This document shows positions 49,201 through 63,302 of a stretch of DNA of 64,000 nucleotides, piece by piece. The translations under genes were made by a program, and so were the position numbers. Source of the DNA: Chrysomallon squamiferum. Taxonomy: Eukaryota > Mollusca > Gastropoda > Neomphalida > Peltospiridae. The notes under the pieces were generated by a model. The model was not told the DNA's origin and did not search any database. It saw only the letters and a list, made by a program, of their open reading frames with translations. Location: assembly GCA_012295275.1 (NCBI GenBank), contig CM022671.1, forward strand, positions 20,794,822-20,858,821, read 5' to 3'. Each line of letters begins with the position of its first letter. Position 1 is the stretch's first letter.

Positions 49201-51390
49201 TTACAGATTATAGGGACATTTTTTTTCTTTGATTTTGCATGGTATTTAATTTGAATTAACGCAGTTTGTAATTTGAAATAGGATTAGTGGAATTAATTGC
49301 TTATATGTTTCATTAAGCCAGAAAGACAATTAATAATCCATGACTGATCTTCGAATCAAGATTATTTTCATAGACTGGCTAATTACGATATATCCTGAAC
49401 TGCGTAGAAAATTTTCCTTGTGTGTTTGTCTCTGCCAGTCAGCGCATAATGCAAACTTAATTTTGAATTTTAACTTATTGCTAGAAGAAGCTGAGAAATG
49501 ATGAAATAAGAAGACAGAAATCGTCATTGTTTAATCCGTGTACACTGTTGTGCTGTAATTTATTTTCTACCATTGTCTCACATACACATATTGTACAACG
49601 TAACCATCTAATAAGCCAGCAGTCTAGATCTTAAAGGTCAAGGTCAGACGGTATAACTGGAGATGAAAAATGAAATAAAAATGTTAAAACATTAACTTCA
49701 AAGAGTCCTGTGTGAAAATAGATCTTCTATTTGGACTTTTATTTCTTTAATATTATCTTTATTATTATTACTTTTTTATTATTATTATTTATTATTTTTT
49801 TACAAAATATATTATAAAAAAATCTAAGCGCATGCTGCCATGCTGAAATCATATAATCACATATTTAAAGATTTTTTTTTTTTTTTATTTTTTTTTTTAA
49901 AATCCACTGGTGCTGTCGGCTAAGAAACAGCAGGAAGAGTTCACATAATATCACACTTGATGACTTCAGCCGATACAGAAAGTGTTTCAGTTAATAAATC
50001 CATTCCAGTGCTTCTTATGCTCTGCCTGATTTTCAGTCGGTAAAAGCGTTATCCTTTGCTGATCTAAAATTATCAGTGATACAGACGCAACTACAAGTGG
50101 ACCTTTTGGCGTTTCGGTCATGTCAAGAATTTTTCTTTTTCTGCACATTGCATTTTTCTTTCATCGCAGTCTTTGATGATACGGTCTTTTTCGAGCAGCT
50201 GAAAGAATCAGGAATGGTCTCTACTTGTGACATTGGCTGATAATAAATGTCGCCTTTCAACAGTTAACGCTATAATTTGCAGACTAGATATATTATTATT
50301 AATAAAGTATTTGAAGATACCATGAAAAATACACATAAAACCTTTGTTTTTCTGTTATAAATTTTAATATCGTATATGGTGGTTTCAGTTATATTATCTA
50401 TTTTGAAATAAAATTTCACATTATTGTGTTTACATTTATATTATATGATTTTTTAACTGAATTTTGGTACTTGCAGTCTTCTTTCTTTCTTTTTCTTCTT
50501 TAATTAAATGTTTTAAACAAATGCTTACATCATCGCGACTACATGTGTATACTACTTATCCTATTCTTCTTTAAATAAAAAATTGCATTACAGTGGTTAC
50601 AGTCATGATATTTCATTTTAATGATATATTACATTATTGTGTTTTTATTTTTTATTATTTTATTATCATTATCATTATTATTATTTATTAGCGATAGTTT
50701 ACATTATTGTACCAGCTAGTATCTTGTTTATTTTTCAATGAAAATTTATCTCATTATGGGAACAATTATGTTACCTGTTTTTCAGTGAAAGTTTGACTTA
50801 ATGTGATTGCATTTATGCTATTTTTTTTTATGTTAAAGTTTTATATTACTGTGATTATAATTAGTTATTTATTGATAAACTAAAGTAAATTGTACCAAAT
50901 TATTGCAGAAAGTTTGTTGCCTAGTTGCTTTGTTTTCATTTTGAATGAAACTGAAATTTATTCCCGAATAACGGATAATTATGCAATTTTGATGCACAGA
51001 ACAAAATACCATTTAGAAATTGTTAATGCGGAAATGCGCCTATATGCCCGTTCGTTCATTAAATAAATTCAGTAAGAACGTAAATATATAATAACAAATC
51101 AATTCTACTTGTCTCGAGTGAGATTACGGCAAATCAATGGATTGTGGAGTTTATTATTATTTTTATTTTGAAAGCTGCATTTTTATCATTAAAATACTGG
51201 GTCGAAGATGTTTTTTTTTGTGGTTTTTTTATATCTTACACAGTCCACAATGCAGACTGATGAGCAGAGAAAACACATTTTTAATGACGCATTAGTAATT
51301 ATTATTACAGAAAAGGAATTTCAAGTTTAAGTAGCATTGTTACAGAATATAGCAGTTGGAACTGAACGTGCATTGCGCTCAGTCAGATAC
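46250..51390. other. Long stretch without recognisable genes
   Basis: Small repeats only: AAAT (47455-47478), GTAT (47596-47652), poly-A (47852-47870), TA (48298-48321), T-rich (49869-49899). The unique parts 46960-47110 and 48530-48860 contain TAATTA-, TGTTTAC- and TCACGTGA-like motifs and might be conserved regulatory DNA. No exon of the receptor or another gene was identified. Confidence 0.5.
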
Positions 51391-51394
51391 CGAG

Positions 51395-51547
51395 TATGTA
51401 TGAACGTGTAACGTATTTAACAAGCGTATAGTTTATTTACAGGCGTGTAGTATATTTACGAACATGTACAGTATTTACGACCGTGTAATTTATTTACGAG
51501 CGTATAGTCTATTTGTGAGCGTTAGGATATTTACGAGATAGCGTTAG
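51395..51547. repeat. 19-base minisatellite
   Basis: About seven imperfect copies of a unit like TATTTACGAGCGTATAGTC (19 bases). Copies differ at several positions but keep TATTTA and a central CG. Confidence 0.85.
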
Positions 51548-51549
51548 TC

Positions 51550-52997
51550 AGAGACGGCAAACGGACTGAAGCGCCGCAGTTGAGAAGAGGACAGAGATAT
51601 GACATTATTATGATATATCCAATATTTAACATGTCAGCCATTAGTATTTGCCATCTGTGGGAAGGTGAATATAAAGATCCCTTCTTGCTAATCGATAGGA
51701 GTAATCCGTGGGAGTGGTGATGCGGTTTCGATCATTTTAATTAAAATGTATTTGATAATGCGTACAAAAATAGCCACATGCCACTCCAAACGTCTCTTGT
51801 AGACCTGCAGTGACATGCAAAGATGTTAAAAAGTCGATAGCTGCTAATCCTGAAATTATACGCAACGTTTGAATCTAGGAAATCTATGCTGGCGTTCCTT
51901 TCAAACCAGTGAATAAAGAACATTTCACTTGGCACTCACCAAAGTAACCATGCTGTGAAAGTAGTCACATTTGTTAATTGACTCCTGGCCCAACACACCA
52001 ACATAATTTTCAAGCATCGACAGACTTCCATACAAAAAATACAGGCGCATATGTTAGTTCAAAGCACAATATTTTAATTTAAAAACAACCGCTTAGATGT
52101 ACCAGGATTTTTCCTTGTTGATTTACATTTCTGTATTTAAAAGATTTAAAGTTTTTGATTCAAGTTTGATTTCAGAATTCTAAACTACTGTAAAATATAG
52201 TAACGTCATTTTTAAATAGTGGTTACGGTTATAACCGTTTTGAATATATCCAGATAGTGAAATCTGTCTAAGAGATGTAGGTCAATTGATTAGTAATCGT
52301 ATCGTGTTAAAAAAAGACAGGGAAGTTCTTTCTAACACAATTTCTTTTCTTTCGAAAACTAACTTAGCAGCCCATTATGAGCTAGAAAAATCTTTGGCAG
52401 TAAAAACGTTTGTAATTTTATCTTTTTATTTGAAACAAAACTGACAAAAGATGATTGAAATAATACTTTCCTGACTATCAAAATATCAGCTGAAATTTAA
52501 TAAAAACAAATTTTAAACATTTAGAATTGAAATTTGATCTGAATATTTGGCAGAGACTGGTTAATGACGTTCGTACTTTCCTCTTTTTTTTTCTTCTTTC
52601 TTTTTAATCATCTTTTTTTCTGATCTATATTCCTTTCCTCTTTAGTTATGATACCATTGGCAAAACGAAGAAATAGTTAACTATGTTCTTTATACTTCCC
52701 AGTTTTGTTTTGTCTGATATTTAACATCAATTAGTAATGAAGTCTAACAACAAAATATCCGGAAACAGCCATTTATGTTTCTCTTGTAGTTGTGACGTCA
52801 TCGCGTACAGTTCTAACTGATTGCTGCAAAGTTCATTCAATCTTTGTTTGAAACAATATGCAGGTAACTGTCCGTCGTGTGTATCACGATATCATAAATT
52901 AAGGAGTAAAGTAACGACGTTCAGATGCTTTGCAATAGCATTATTTTTATGTTATACTTTATAATTAATGTGAAAGATAGTCGACTAAAAAATATAA

Positions 52998-53037
<40 letters not shown>

Positions 53038-54085
53038 TTGGAAGTATCAAATTTTTTATATTATCTGTAAAATATTTATTAATATTTTATTTAACTCAAT
53101 AAGACTGACATTTCTCTGCAGAAGAGCTGTTAAAAATTCATTTATTCATTCCCTTTTTCCTTCAGGCTTTAGTATTTTTCGTTCCTTAACTTTTCTAATA
53201 CCTTTATTTTTTTTTTTTTTTAATTAATTTATTTATTTAGTGTTGTTGTTGCTGTTTTTATTATTATTATTATTAGTAGTATTATTATTATTATTAGTAG
53301 TAGTAGTATTATTATTAGTAGTAGTAGTAGTAGTAGTAGTAGTATTTATCAAGTATAGATTTATCAACCCTTTATTTCTCCTGAATTATTATCTATTCCT
53401 CAATCTTTAATTTATATCGCTTTATGTTGTCTGTTCCTAAACCATTTATTAAAATTATAAAACTTTATTATCTATTCCTGAACCGTTTATTTAAATTTTT
53501 TAAATTTATTAATAAATTACCTGTATCTTAATTTTCTTTCTTATTATCTATTCATCAACTCTCTATATATTTTTTAAATTTATTAGCATCACCTCATTTC
53601 TTTATTTTTATTTTTATTATTATTTTATTATTATTATTATTTGTTTATTTATTAAATTATTATCATTTCCTGAATTCTTTATTATTATTTTTTTTAATCC
53701 ATTTTCTATTAACGAACTCTTTATTTATCTATTTCTCAGTCCTTTGTTTTTTAAACTTGTATTATCTTTCATCAATTCCTTCTTTTTTCTTCCTTACGTC
53801 TTATCTTCCTCCTTATTGTTTTTTTTTTTTTTTTTTTTTTTTTACTATATCCTTCCTTTTTCGTTCATTCTTCTCGAATCTTTTTTTATATTTCACTTTC
53901 TTATGTCAGGTTTTATCACGTGTTTAGAATTACGTCTTCGAGAGCTTGCAGACAGTAACAGAACTGAATTACAGTGATAGCAAGAAGTGTTTAATTTTAT
54001 CTCGGTTTACGTCCATTAAATCTGAATGCTGCTATCACTAGGTCGGTTTGATTGCATTATCGTTTAACACACCACAAATAGAATG
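51550..54085. other. Unique AT-rich DNA with small repeats; no gene seen
   Basis: A perfect CRE, TGACGTCA, lies at 52793-52800 with a neighbouring TCGCG. AAT repeats cover 52999-53037 and ATT/AGT repeats 53253-53345. Long T-rich, pyrimidine-rich DNA covers 53350-53900. No exon is supportable. Confidence 0.5.
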
Positions 54086-54087
54086 AT

Positions 54088-54163
54088 GTTTTTGCTCCAC
54101 CTTAAAGGGAATCTGTCCTGTGTTTTTGCTTCATCTTAAAGGGAATCTGTCACTTGTTTTTGG
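54088..54163. repeat. 34-base tandem duplication
   Basis: Two copies of a 34-base unit sharing CTTAAAGGGAATCTGTC with three to four differences, plus the start of a third. Confidence 0.85.
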
Positions 54164-54767
54164 CACGAAAATTACAGTCCGCTAAAGTCGGTTAAAAGCT
54201 CTGAAACGTTCCAATGTGGTGAAGTAAAAAAGCGAAAAATTTAAAGGGAAGTGAAAAAAAAAGAAGAAAATTAATCAGTAAAAAGTCGTTGAATGAAGAC
54301 TAAGAAATCTGAAAGTCAGTTAAATTGTTTACATTACTAAATAAATATATTTTAAGAACATTTTAGAGTACTATTTGCACTACATCAATAAACATCTTTA
54401 AATACATACTGAACTGATTTCGAATCTGACCTCTTTGAATTTACTTGTATGCTTCCCATCATTTTACTGAGAATACGACCAGACGCCTATATATTTCTTT
54501 CAAATGTTAAATGCGTTCATTCTGTTGGCTAGGAAGGTCTTCGAGCGGACAATACCTTTCTAATTAACTCACAACACGCAACACCATTGCAGCAAATAAA
54601 CTGTTAACGTGACGGACATGGTGGGTTCAAGCAGTGTAGTCGATCTCTTCAAAGTATTCATTTGCTCGGAACGTCATAATGTAGTTTTAATAATTAAAAA
54701 CAACAATGTTAGCAATACTGTTTCGACAAGCTTACATGGAAAGTTATTTAAAAACAAGAAAATTAAA

Positions 54768-54781
54768 TAATGATGATGATT

Positions 54782-54818
<37 letters not shown>

Positions 54819-54862
54819 CGATAAGAAGAAGAAGAAGAAGAAGAAGAAGAAAAGAAGAAGAA
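54768..54862. repeat. (GAT)n-(AAG)n microsatellite
   Basis: About 17 GAT repeats then about 10 AAG repeats. The AAG part is a purine tract with mirror symmetry. Confidence 0.95.
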
Positions 54863-54869
54863 ATATTTA

Positions 54870-55255
54870 AATAGTCATGTTTCTGGTTTTTAAAATTATC
54901 TGTTATAAATATTAAAAATATAAAAAATGAAAATAACGAAAGATAATAGGCCTAATGCATCTAATATAAATTATTTCATCAAAATGAATAAGTATTATAT
55001 ATTCGCTATTATAGTTTTCGAAATGAACTCAACAAGCATAAGATGACTGTCTTTACAAAATAAATTAAACATTAATGCGAGCAGTGATCCTGACTCAGAG
55101 CTATAACCTAAGGCTATTTGGTTTAAACAATATTTATTTACCATTTTATATGAAAACACAGCCATAGCCCATATTTATATATGTCTCTATAAGTAATATA
55201 ACGCTATTTCGCTCTCTATCTAGGGTTCCATGACTGATGAAAGACAAAGAAAGAG
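54870..55255. other. Unique AT-rich DNA, nothing seen
   Basis: No gene, RNA or clear repeat is supportable. Confidence 0.5.
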
Positions 55256-55256
55256 A

Positions 55257-55471
55257 CTTAACAAAGACAGACAGACATGTAAATATAGACAGACACACCA
55301 ACCTATAGACAGATAGATAGAGCTAGCTAGATAGATTGATTTACAGACAGACAGACAGACAGACTGATAGATATATAGAAAGACAGACTGATATTTAGGA
55401 ATGTGGATAGGCAGAGAGACAGATGTATTGATAAATAGACAGACAGATGGATAGAGAGACAGATAGATTGT

Positions 55472-55516
<45 letters not shown>

Positions 55517-55537
55517 GGATGGATGGATGGATGGATG

Positions 55538-55579
<42 letters not shown>

Positions 55580-55580
55580 C
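55257..55580. repeat. GATA/GACA/GATG tetranucleotide array
   Basis: GACA and GATA variants, then pure GATA (55473-55515), GATG (55516-55540) and GATA again (55541-55579). A looser GATA/GACA tract follows at 56034-56230. Confidence 0.95.
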
Positions 55581-55599
55581 TAAATTCAAATAGAAAATT

Positions 55600-58570
55600 A
55601 AATATTTTACAAAAAAAACCCACAAAAACAACATATATACAAGAACAAAAGGAAGTAAGAAAATAAATAATGTTTAACTGTTTACTCAGACTACAGTAAT
55701 TTCAGGATATACTCATTTTTTTCAGTTAAATTATTTACCATTTCTGATTTGATGATAGATTCACATGTAACGGGACACAGTTAAAATCAGTTCTAAATCA
55801 GACCTCAGCACACTGACCTGGAAACCTAAAGACTGTAAGACTTTTAGTGTTGTAATTTCATTTAAACGAGTTATTTATTTTGTTTTACGTACATAATTTA
55901 AAACGTTACCAAGCGACAGAATATTTAAGACTAGTTGTTAGATGAGATATCTACTTCGAGTTTTAAAGGAATATGTACTTACTTTTTATAGTCAGATGAG
56001 CATATGTGTCTTGTAACAACGTAAGTTAGAACAGAGAGAGAGAGAGACAGATAGATGGCATATAGACAAAGAGACAGACATGTAGAGAGACAGGTAGACC
56101 GTAAACAGATAGATAAGACAGCTAGATAGGTAGGTAGAAAGATAGGTAAGTTAGAAGATACTCAAATTCATAGATACATGGATAGACAAACAGACAGGCA
56201 GACTGTCGGACTTATAGACAGAAAGACAAACAGAATGAGTGACTATATGTAAGTATTCTTACTGTTATCGTTAAGGCATCTAAACTAGAAAGAAATAAAA
56301 TAAAATATTTGAAATTGTCTAATCAGCGTGAGAATTCTGGACTGAGATAAAGCCTAACAAATTATGGCTTAATATTACGTATTTTCCAAAGTGAAATAAC
56401 TTTGCATATCTTTTCAATTAAACGGCTTGTGATAACACAAATACTGAATAGCCTATTCTAGTAGCTCATTCACCTGCTTCGAATAACAAGAGATCTGTCT
56501 CTCAGCTATCAAGCACTGTCAAAATGATAATAAATGTTTTAATTAAACATCACTGCAATACGATTTAACTTTTGAAAAGAGGTAGCAGTGTTTTATCGGA
56601 CATATTGAAATTACTTAAAATTTTCAGATTCGCAGATTGCAAAGAAAATTAGTTTTTGTTTTTTTCCTAAACTGTCATGAACCAAAATCTCATTAATTTT
56701 TTTTTTTTTTTAATAATTAATTTTCAGCTATGTATTATTTAGGTTTTTTTAATTAATTATTTGTGTTACATCTGTTCAGAAAAATCAATTTTCCGCTGTT
56801 TAGATCGGGCACATCACAATGCATGAATGATAATTGATTTCAAAGTGAACAGTGTCATCGTTTTATCTGCCACGTTTTAGAAAAAGAGAAGAGAAAAAAT
56901 CCAAACATTCAGATGCTATAGGAGAAATCGAAAAGATGGAAAGAAAAAGTCGATGTTTATTACTAAATCGATAGATAAATTACTCTTTTAAAAGTTAATA
57001 TTTCTTCCTTCCACATGAACAGATATCATCATACTGGTAGAATACGCCGATGCATGAAATCCAATTTACTGCACAAAGGAATAGCGAAACAAAAATAGTA
57101 TTTCAATGGATTTCAATAATTTATTTCTGCATTTCTGAAGAAAAGAAGGATCCCTGACTTACTAAGAAGTTCCTTTGAAAATTTCAACTAAAATCATTCG
57201 ACATGAAAAGTTTACTTTGCTATCAAAGATTTAATAGTGAGCGTTCTTCAGTGACGTAAATAAAATTTTGATAAGAATAATTCCCAGCGTTAGAGAACAC
57301 GTTCAGTACATAAAGGTCCAAAAAATACTTTTACGTAATTTGACTTAAGGCTATATCGTGATAGAGCTTTTTTTTTTTTTTTTTTTTATCATACAAATCA
57401 TCCTTAAACTTTCGTTATTTATTCACTTATTAATATGCGCGTTTGTTTATTATTTATTTGTTTAATTAATTTTGTATTTAACATACAAAAATGAAATAAA
57501 ATTTCTATTGCTGTTGTTGCTGCTGCTTCTACATTTACTACTATTATTAATACTACTAAATTACTACTATAACCACTATTACTACTATTACATTACATGG
57601 TCAAAGTACTACAGTATATAATTTTGGCTGTTATACAGATTATCGTATACCACTTTGTAATGTAAACAGAATTGTTTGTGATAGAAAATTTATTTACACA
57701 TAAGTGCAGTAGACCATAAAGACAGTAACCATTTATTACATATATACATATATAAATATAAATAAGGTCCTGACCAGCAACGTCTTTGTATGTGTCATTA
57801 GCATCGTGTTTATATGTGTCAGTACATGTCTGTTCCTCTGTCTTCTGCTTTATCCTAATAACAAAATACAGACAAAAATATGTTTTACAAAAAGCAAAGA
57901 AAAATGAAGGAAAATTCTCAGCAAGGGCAGACAATTTATTTAATTTAAGAGCGGTGGAAACAAATTGCCTATCATTTACCATCACTTCACGTTGTTGTCG
58001 TCACAGACATCAGACATTACACATGAACGAGAGACTCTAGAAAGATTCTCTGTCTGGGCCGCACTGATACTCCCCTGTCAGAAAATTGAATAACGATATG
58101 CTTTCCACATCACTTTCTTTGAGTGGAATCCACTCGACAAGATACCGAAATCAAACATACCGTCAATTCAACACGCCGAACTGACGCATCAGATCTGAAA
58201 GAGAAAAGAAAAAGGCCCAACTGTGGCTTTGATGTTTTTCTAACTGTGCATTCGCCCATCGAGTTACGCGGGCCGTCTTGCCAGCTTCTGGAAGAACCGT
58301 GGGCATTCAATCTCTGACTCCTTACTGTTGCTAATTATCCCCTTCAGAAAGGCTCTAATAACCCGAGAATGTTGTCTGGAACTGTGAACATCAATAAAGA
58401 ACTAACAAGCCTTCTGATTCTGTCATGCAGCAAAGAGAATAAAAATAGCAGTGAGTTTGATTCAGTCGTTAATTCGGATGGCAAACCGGAGGTAACTGAC
58501 CTTCTTGGTGTAAGGTGAAAGTTAATGAAATGTGTGCTTTGTAACAAGGTCCTCTGAATAGAAGATCCTT
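55600..58570. other. Unique DNA, no gene recognised
   Basis: Poly-T tracts at 56698-56711 and 57369-57387 and an ACT-rich tract near 57535-57590. The part 57930-58560 is GC-richer and non-repetitive with short open frames on both strands (for example 58123-58317 and 58310-58110). The frames show no domain and mirror each other, so I do not call a gene. Confidence 0.45.
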
Positions 58571-58577
58571 TGTATTC

Positions 58578-58578
<1 letters not shown>

Positions 58579-58655
<77 letters not shown>

Positions 58656-58669
58656 TTTTTTTTTTTTTT
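58579..58669. repeat. (TC)n microsatellite and T tract
   Basis: About 34 TC repeats followed by about 22 T. Confidence 0.96.
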
Positions 58670-59078
58670 AACAAAAATTTTAACTTTTAAACAACGGCCG
58701 TTTTCATACATTAAAAAATGAAATAAAATAAATGAATAATATAATAGACCATGGACATTTTCATAATTTAAAAAAAGAAAAACAAGAAAGAATTTAAGTA
58801 ATTAATAAGAACATCATCTTTACTCCTTGCTTCTTTGACTTATTATTGAAATTCTGAAAGTGGAAAAAAAATATAAAAGGAATAAAAATAAAAAAACAGA
58901 AAGTCGAATTATTATCACCTCTACTGATGTAAGCCTGGACACAACAAATTGGTTTGCGCCTCTCATCTTTGCCTGGAAGCCGTAGATTACAGTTAATAGG
59001 AAGCGAGATTTTTGAAAGTGACGTACATTGGTGAGTTGGAAGCAGTCTACAGACACAGTTTTACAAGAGGCAGTTATT

Positions 59079-59390
59079 ATACAAATACGTTACAATAAAC
59101 TGTTTTTCATGCAAATACGTCAAAGTAATCTGTTTTTCATACAAATTCGTTAAATGAAACTGTTTTTCGTGCAAATCCGTTAAAAGAAGCTGTTTGTCAA
59201 ACAAATACGTAAAAACAATCTGTTTTTCATACAAATACGTTAAAAGGAATACTGTTTTTCATACAAACACGTCATAAGAATCTGTTTTTCTTACAAATAC
59301 GTCATAGGAATCTGTTTTTCTTACAAATACGTCATAAGAATCTGTTTTTCTTACAAATACGTTACAAGAAAGTGCGTTTCATACAAACAG
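59079..59390. repeat. 30-base minisatellite, about ten copies
   Basis: The unit is close to CTGTTTTTCTTACAAATACG plus TCATAAGAAT. Copies near 59278-59360 are almost identical, while the outer copies are more diverged and vary between 29 and 32 bases. Each copy keeps TACAAATACGT. Confidence 0.93.
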
Positions 59391-59669
59391 TTCACGTGAT
59401 AGCTTTTCCAGACGGTCCGTTTCCTTCTAGAATGCTGTGAGTTACAATAACAGACAGAGCAAATTTCACACGTCTGGGTGTGTTATTATTTATTCATGTT
59501 CTGTTTTTTTGTAAAATCGACTAAAGAAATATCTCACGAAATTCTGAGTCGGTTCTATTTAAATTCTGTTTCAGGAACATGATAGACCATCATACTGTTT
59601 CAAAGACTGAATAAAAAGAAATAACAATATAATAAATTAAAATGAAAACAAATAACAATAACAATAACA

Positions 59670-59677
59670 ACAACGAC

Positions 59678-59762
<85 letters not shown>

Positions 59763-59890
59763 GTGGTAATAAATAAAATAACTGACTAATTAATTAATTA
59801 ACTAACAAAGTAATATATATAAATAAAGAAATAAAGAAAGAAAGAAAGAAACAAACAAACAAACAAACAAACGAACGAACAAACATTCAA
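59670..59890. repeat. (AAT)n, GAAA and CAAA microsatellites
   Basis: A long AAT array (59676-59762), then GAAA (59829-59850) and CAAA (59850-59880) tetranucleotides. AAAT-rich sequence continues to about 60210. Confidence 0.95.
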
Positions 59891-60880
59891 ACAAACAAGC
59901 AAATAAAGAAATAATACCCCGAAACAAAGGCGTTACAAATTCATTTAAATGTTTAGACATTTTCCATTTATTTATTCAACCATATTTCAAAGCATTTAGT
60001 TTCATCTTCATAACTACTTCTGTTTGCTATATTGTAACAGTTAGTGATCACTGCTTTGAATGAATAAAATGAATGAATGAACGAACGTAAATAAAATGAA
60101 ATAAAACAATAAAATATAATAAATAAATAAACAAAGGAATAAATAAGAACTAAAATTAAACAAATTAAACAAACAAGCAAACAAATAAATAATTAAAATA
60201 AAACAAAATAAAACTGAATTCGCAAATATCTATCATATATCATTAGTAAATAACTTTCAAAATTAACGAAAATAGGTTATAAAACATATTTACTGGTTTC
60301 TTACAACTGTTTTACATTTTGACTGTATTATATAACGGATTTAAAGTGCGACTGTCTGTGTTCACTATAGATTTAACGGGCGCCGAGTAATCTAAAGCTT
60401 AGTTAGACCTGACTTACACTCTGCTTGATAACAAACCAATAAAATAATTCACAGACACCATATCGTATTAACTGAAAGGCAATGCGGCAAAAACAATGTA
60501 AAAATGATTTGTGATTTGCTTTCGCAATTTTGGGGGGTTTTTTAAAGAAAAAAATATCGTATTTCACGCCTGGATTCTGCATTTGATAGATTTGATGTTG
60601 CGTCAGTAAATTAGAAATCTGTGTGACAAATGAAAGAAGAAAATAAAAAGAAAATATCACATGCTAATAAGGGCATGCAATGCCGTGTTTCGACCTTTCT
60701 TCTTTTTATAATTATTGTTATTATTATTTACTTTATTATTTCTTTTTTCTCTGTTACAATGAGTTTAAGGTATTTACAGTAGTATTTAATTCTATTCCTG
60801 CTTATGTGGCATTATAAATGCCTTGATTTCATGTTCATATTTATTATGCTTCTCCTTCATAAGACACACACACACAAACT

Positions 60881-61008
<128 letters not shown>

Positions 61009-61009
61009 T

Positions 61010-61988
61010 ACTTTGCTTGTATGTGTGTGGGCTTAAGAGTCCGCTTTAGGTGTCCACATTTAGTAATTTACAATAAAACTATAATAATACCACTGAAATA
61101 CCATCATATCTAAAATTAAACTCGGGCTGAAACAAAACAAATGGTCACCATAATCCCAAGTATAATTCGTCAAACGACCAACTGACCTCTGTTTTTATAA
61201 AAAAAAAAATTGTACTTCTTTTTTTTTTTGCATATGCGATTTAAAAATAACCAATACTTCCTGTCAGTTGATTGTCGATTAAATCTTAAGTAGTTTTCTC
61301 TTACGTTCGGTAAACAGCGCTTTATACAGCATCACTAGCAGCTAGAAAATAGATTAATGACTCTCCTTTATTAGTTCACGTAATGTTGCCTCTTAACGAT
61401 ACACAACGTTGTGGGAACGTATTCGATGCAACGACGCCAGAAGCTACGTCTTTACGATCTCCAGTTCATATGGGTTTCTACAATAATCTTCAAAAAAAAA
61501 GCAAAGCATGTTGAAGCAAGGAATCGTTAGTTCAAGCGCCTTTGGCAAATGTGTTTTATTCTGTGAAGACAAGCGTGAAATCGGCCTCTATTGCAAGCTC
61601 ACTAGGTTATGATTGATGGCAGTTTGTGGACAGAACACAAAGGAAGATAGACTGCAACCAATGGACACAAAGTGATATTAATCTGTTGACATCATGAGAA
61701 AGTGAAGAGAAAAGGTTCACGAGTTGTGTCTACTGCCGTAACATTTGACTCGTGATTGAGAAGGAATTTTGTTTTGTGCATAAAGAATGATGGATTAACA
61801 TGTTAATGGCGATATAAAGGAAGAAAAAAATACGTTCCCCGCGTCGCGTTTGCCAAACTTTGTTCATGCAAGAGTTAACGATTGCTTTTATTCCAGACGA
61901 AAATGTAAAGATTGAAAAAATTAGAGCCGAAATTACAATTCAGAATAATGTTAGAAAAATAAAATAAAATAAAATATTAAAACCTGAA

Positions 61989-62049
<61 letters not shown>

Positions 62050-63175
62050 ATATAAGTAAATTAAGTAAATAAATTAATAATAAATAAAAGAAAAATATAT
62101 ATTCTTATGTGACATTAATTGTGAAATAATTATAAAACATATTATTAAGATTTAAAACAACAACAACAACAACAAAAAAATGACTTTTATACAAAGAATT
62201 AGAAACTAAATAATTACGCTATATTCTATAAACCAAACAATAGAATAAAAATCATTTTGACTGCTTTCCTTCCTATGATAAATAAAGTTTGTTATCAGTA
62301 TTTTAAATTTATTCCCATTATTTTCATTCTTTGAGTTTAAACAGTCGAGCACTGGTGCACAGCTTAATGAATAAACAGAAAGCATTTGCTCTCTAAACCT
62401 TATAATTGTCTACAGGAAAATAATAAAATATAAATATATTAATAAATATGATGGTATGTGAAATTTAAATGCATTGTATGTGTTTGTTTATTTGTCTCAT
62501 TCTCTCTCTCTATTTCTATATATCTGTCTGTCTGTTTCTCTAATTATCAGTACTTCCCCCTCTCTCTGTATATCAATATGTCTGTATCATATACTTATGT
62601 CTGGTTGTCCACAATGTATTTATTTTCTATATGTTTCTGGCTGTCTGTGTGCACATCAAAAGTCTATTCTTGATAACTATTTCATTAAAAAACAGGACAG
62701 GAAAATGTGGGCAGAGTTAAATAATTTACGGCATGTATATATATATATGTATGACCATTCAGAAAATCCATAAACAGTTTTGTTCCCCAAACACCGCGTG
62801 GTATATTAACAGTTAACAAAATTACCATAACAGTGAGACAAAGGTGATGAACAAGTGATTAAACCTGCTGTAATTAAGTAAAAAGTTGCCAGTGCACATG
62901 TCTCCTTTTCGTCCACTGAGATCAGACTGCACCGTTTTAGCGAGTTCCGTGAATTCAGTAATAAAATTATGTACCTTTCAGAAGAGCTTGTGAGTGACGG
63001 AGGTTCCGACATCTCAGCCCCGTGTGTCCTGCCTGACATTTAATATATCAAGTCCAGAGAACATCAGCGACTTCGACAACAGAGTGACTGACTCAAACTG
63101 ATCCCAGACGATTATTAGTCGCGAGTTTCCTCTTTATTTACTCAGCTGTGAATGGAAGTTTTAGTGTCATAAATA
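61010..63175. other. Unique DNA with an AAAT array; no gene recognised
   Basis: A pure AAAT array covers 61990-62051. Around 61520-61560, GTTCAAGCGCCTTTGGCAAATGTG resembles the B-box and following body of tRNA-derived SINEs, but only weakly. The stretches 61260-61860 and 62780-63120 are repeat-free with no supportable exon. Confidence 0.45.
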
Positions 63176-63177
63176 TT

Positions 63178-63218
63178 AATATATATATATATATATACAA
63201 ACTAACATATACACAAGA

Positions 63219-63299
<81 letters not shown>
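63178..63299. repeat. TA, CA and GA microsatellites
   Basis: TA (63178-63197), CA (63219-63230) and about 34 GA repeats (63231-63299). TATG/TACG-rich sequence follows at 63420-63500. Confidence 0.95.

Positions 63300-63302
<3 letters not shown>

Noticed and set aside
57593-57985. 130-codon minus-strand frame
   Set aside because: It is open mainly because of TA/CA-rich stretches (Tyr-Ile runs), overlaps a plus-strand frame of similar quality, and shows no domain.
58110-58317. Facing 64-66 codon frames in GC-richer DNA
   Set aside because: Each is the shadow of the other, with no domain, signal peptide or splice sites.
62806-63039. 77-codon minus-strand frame in unique DNA
   Set aside because: No recognised domain and no promoter or splice support. 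Treated as unique non-coding DNA.
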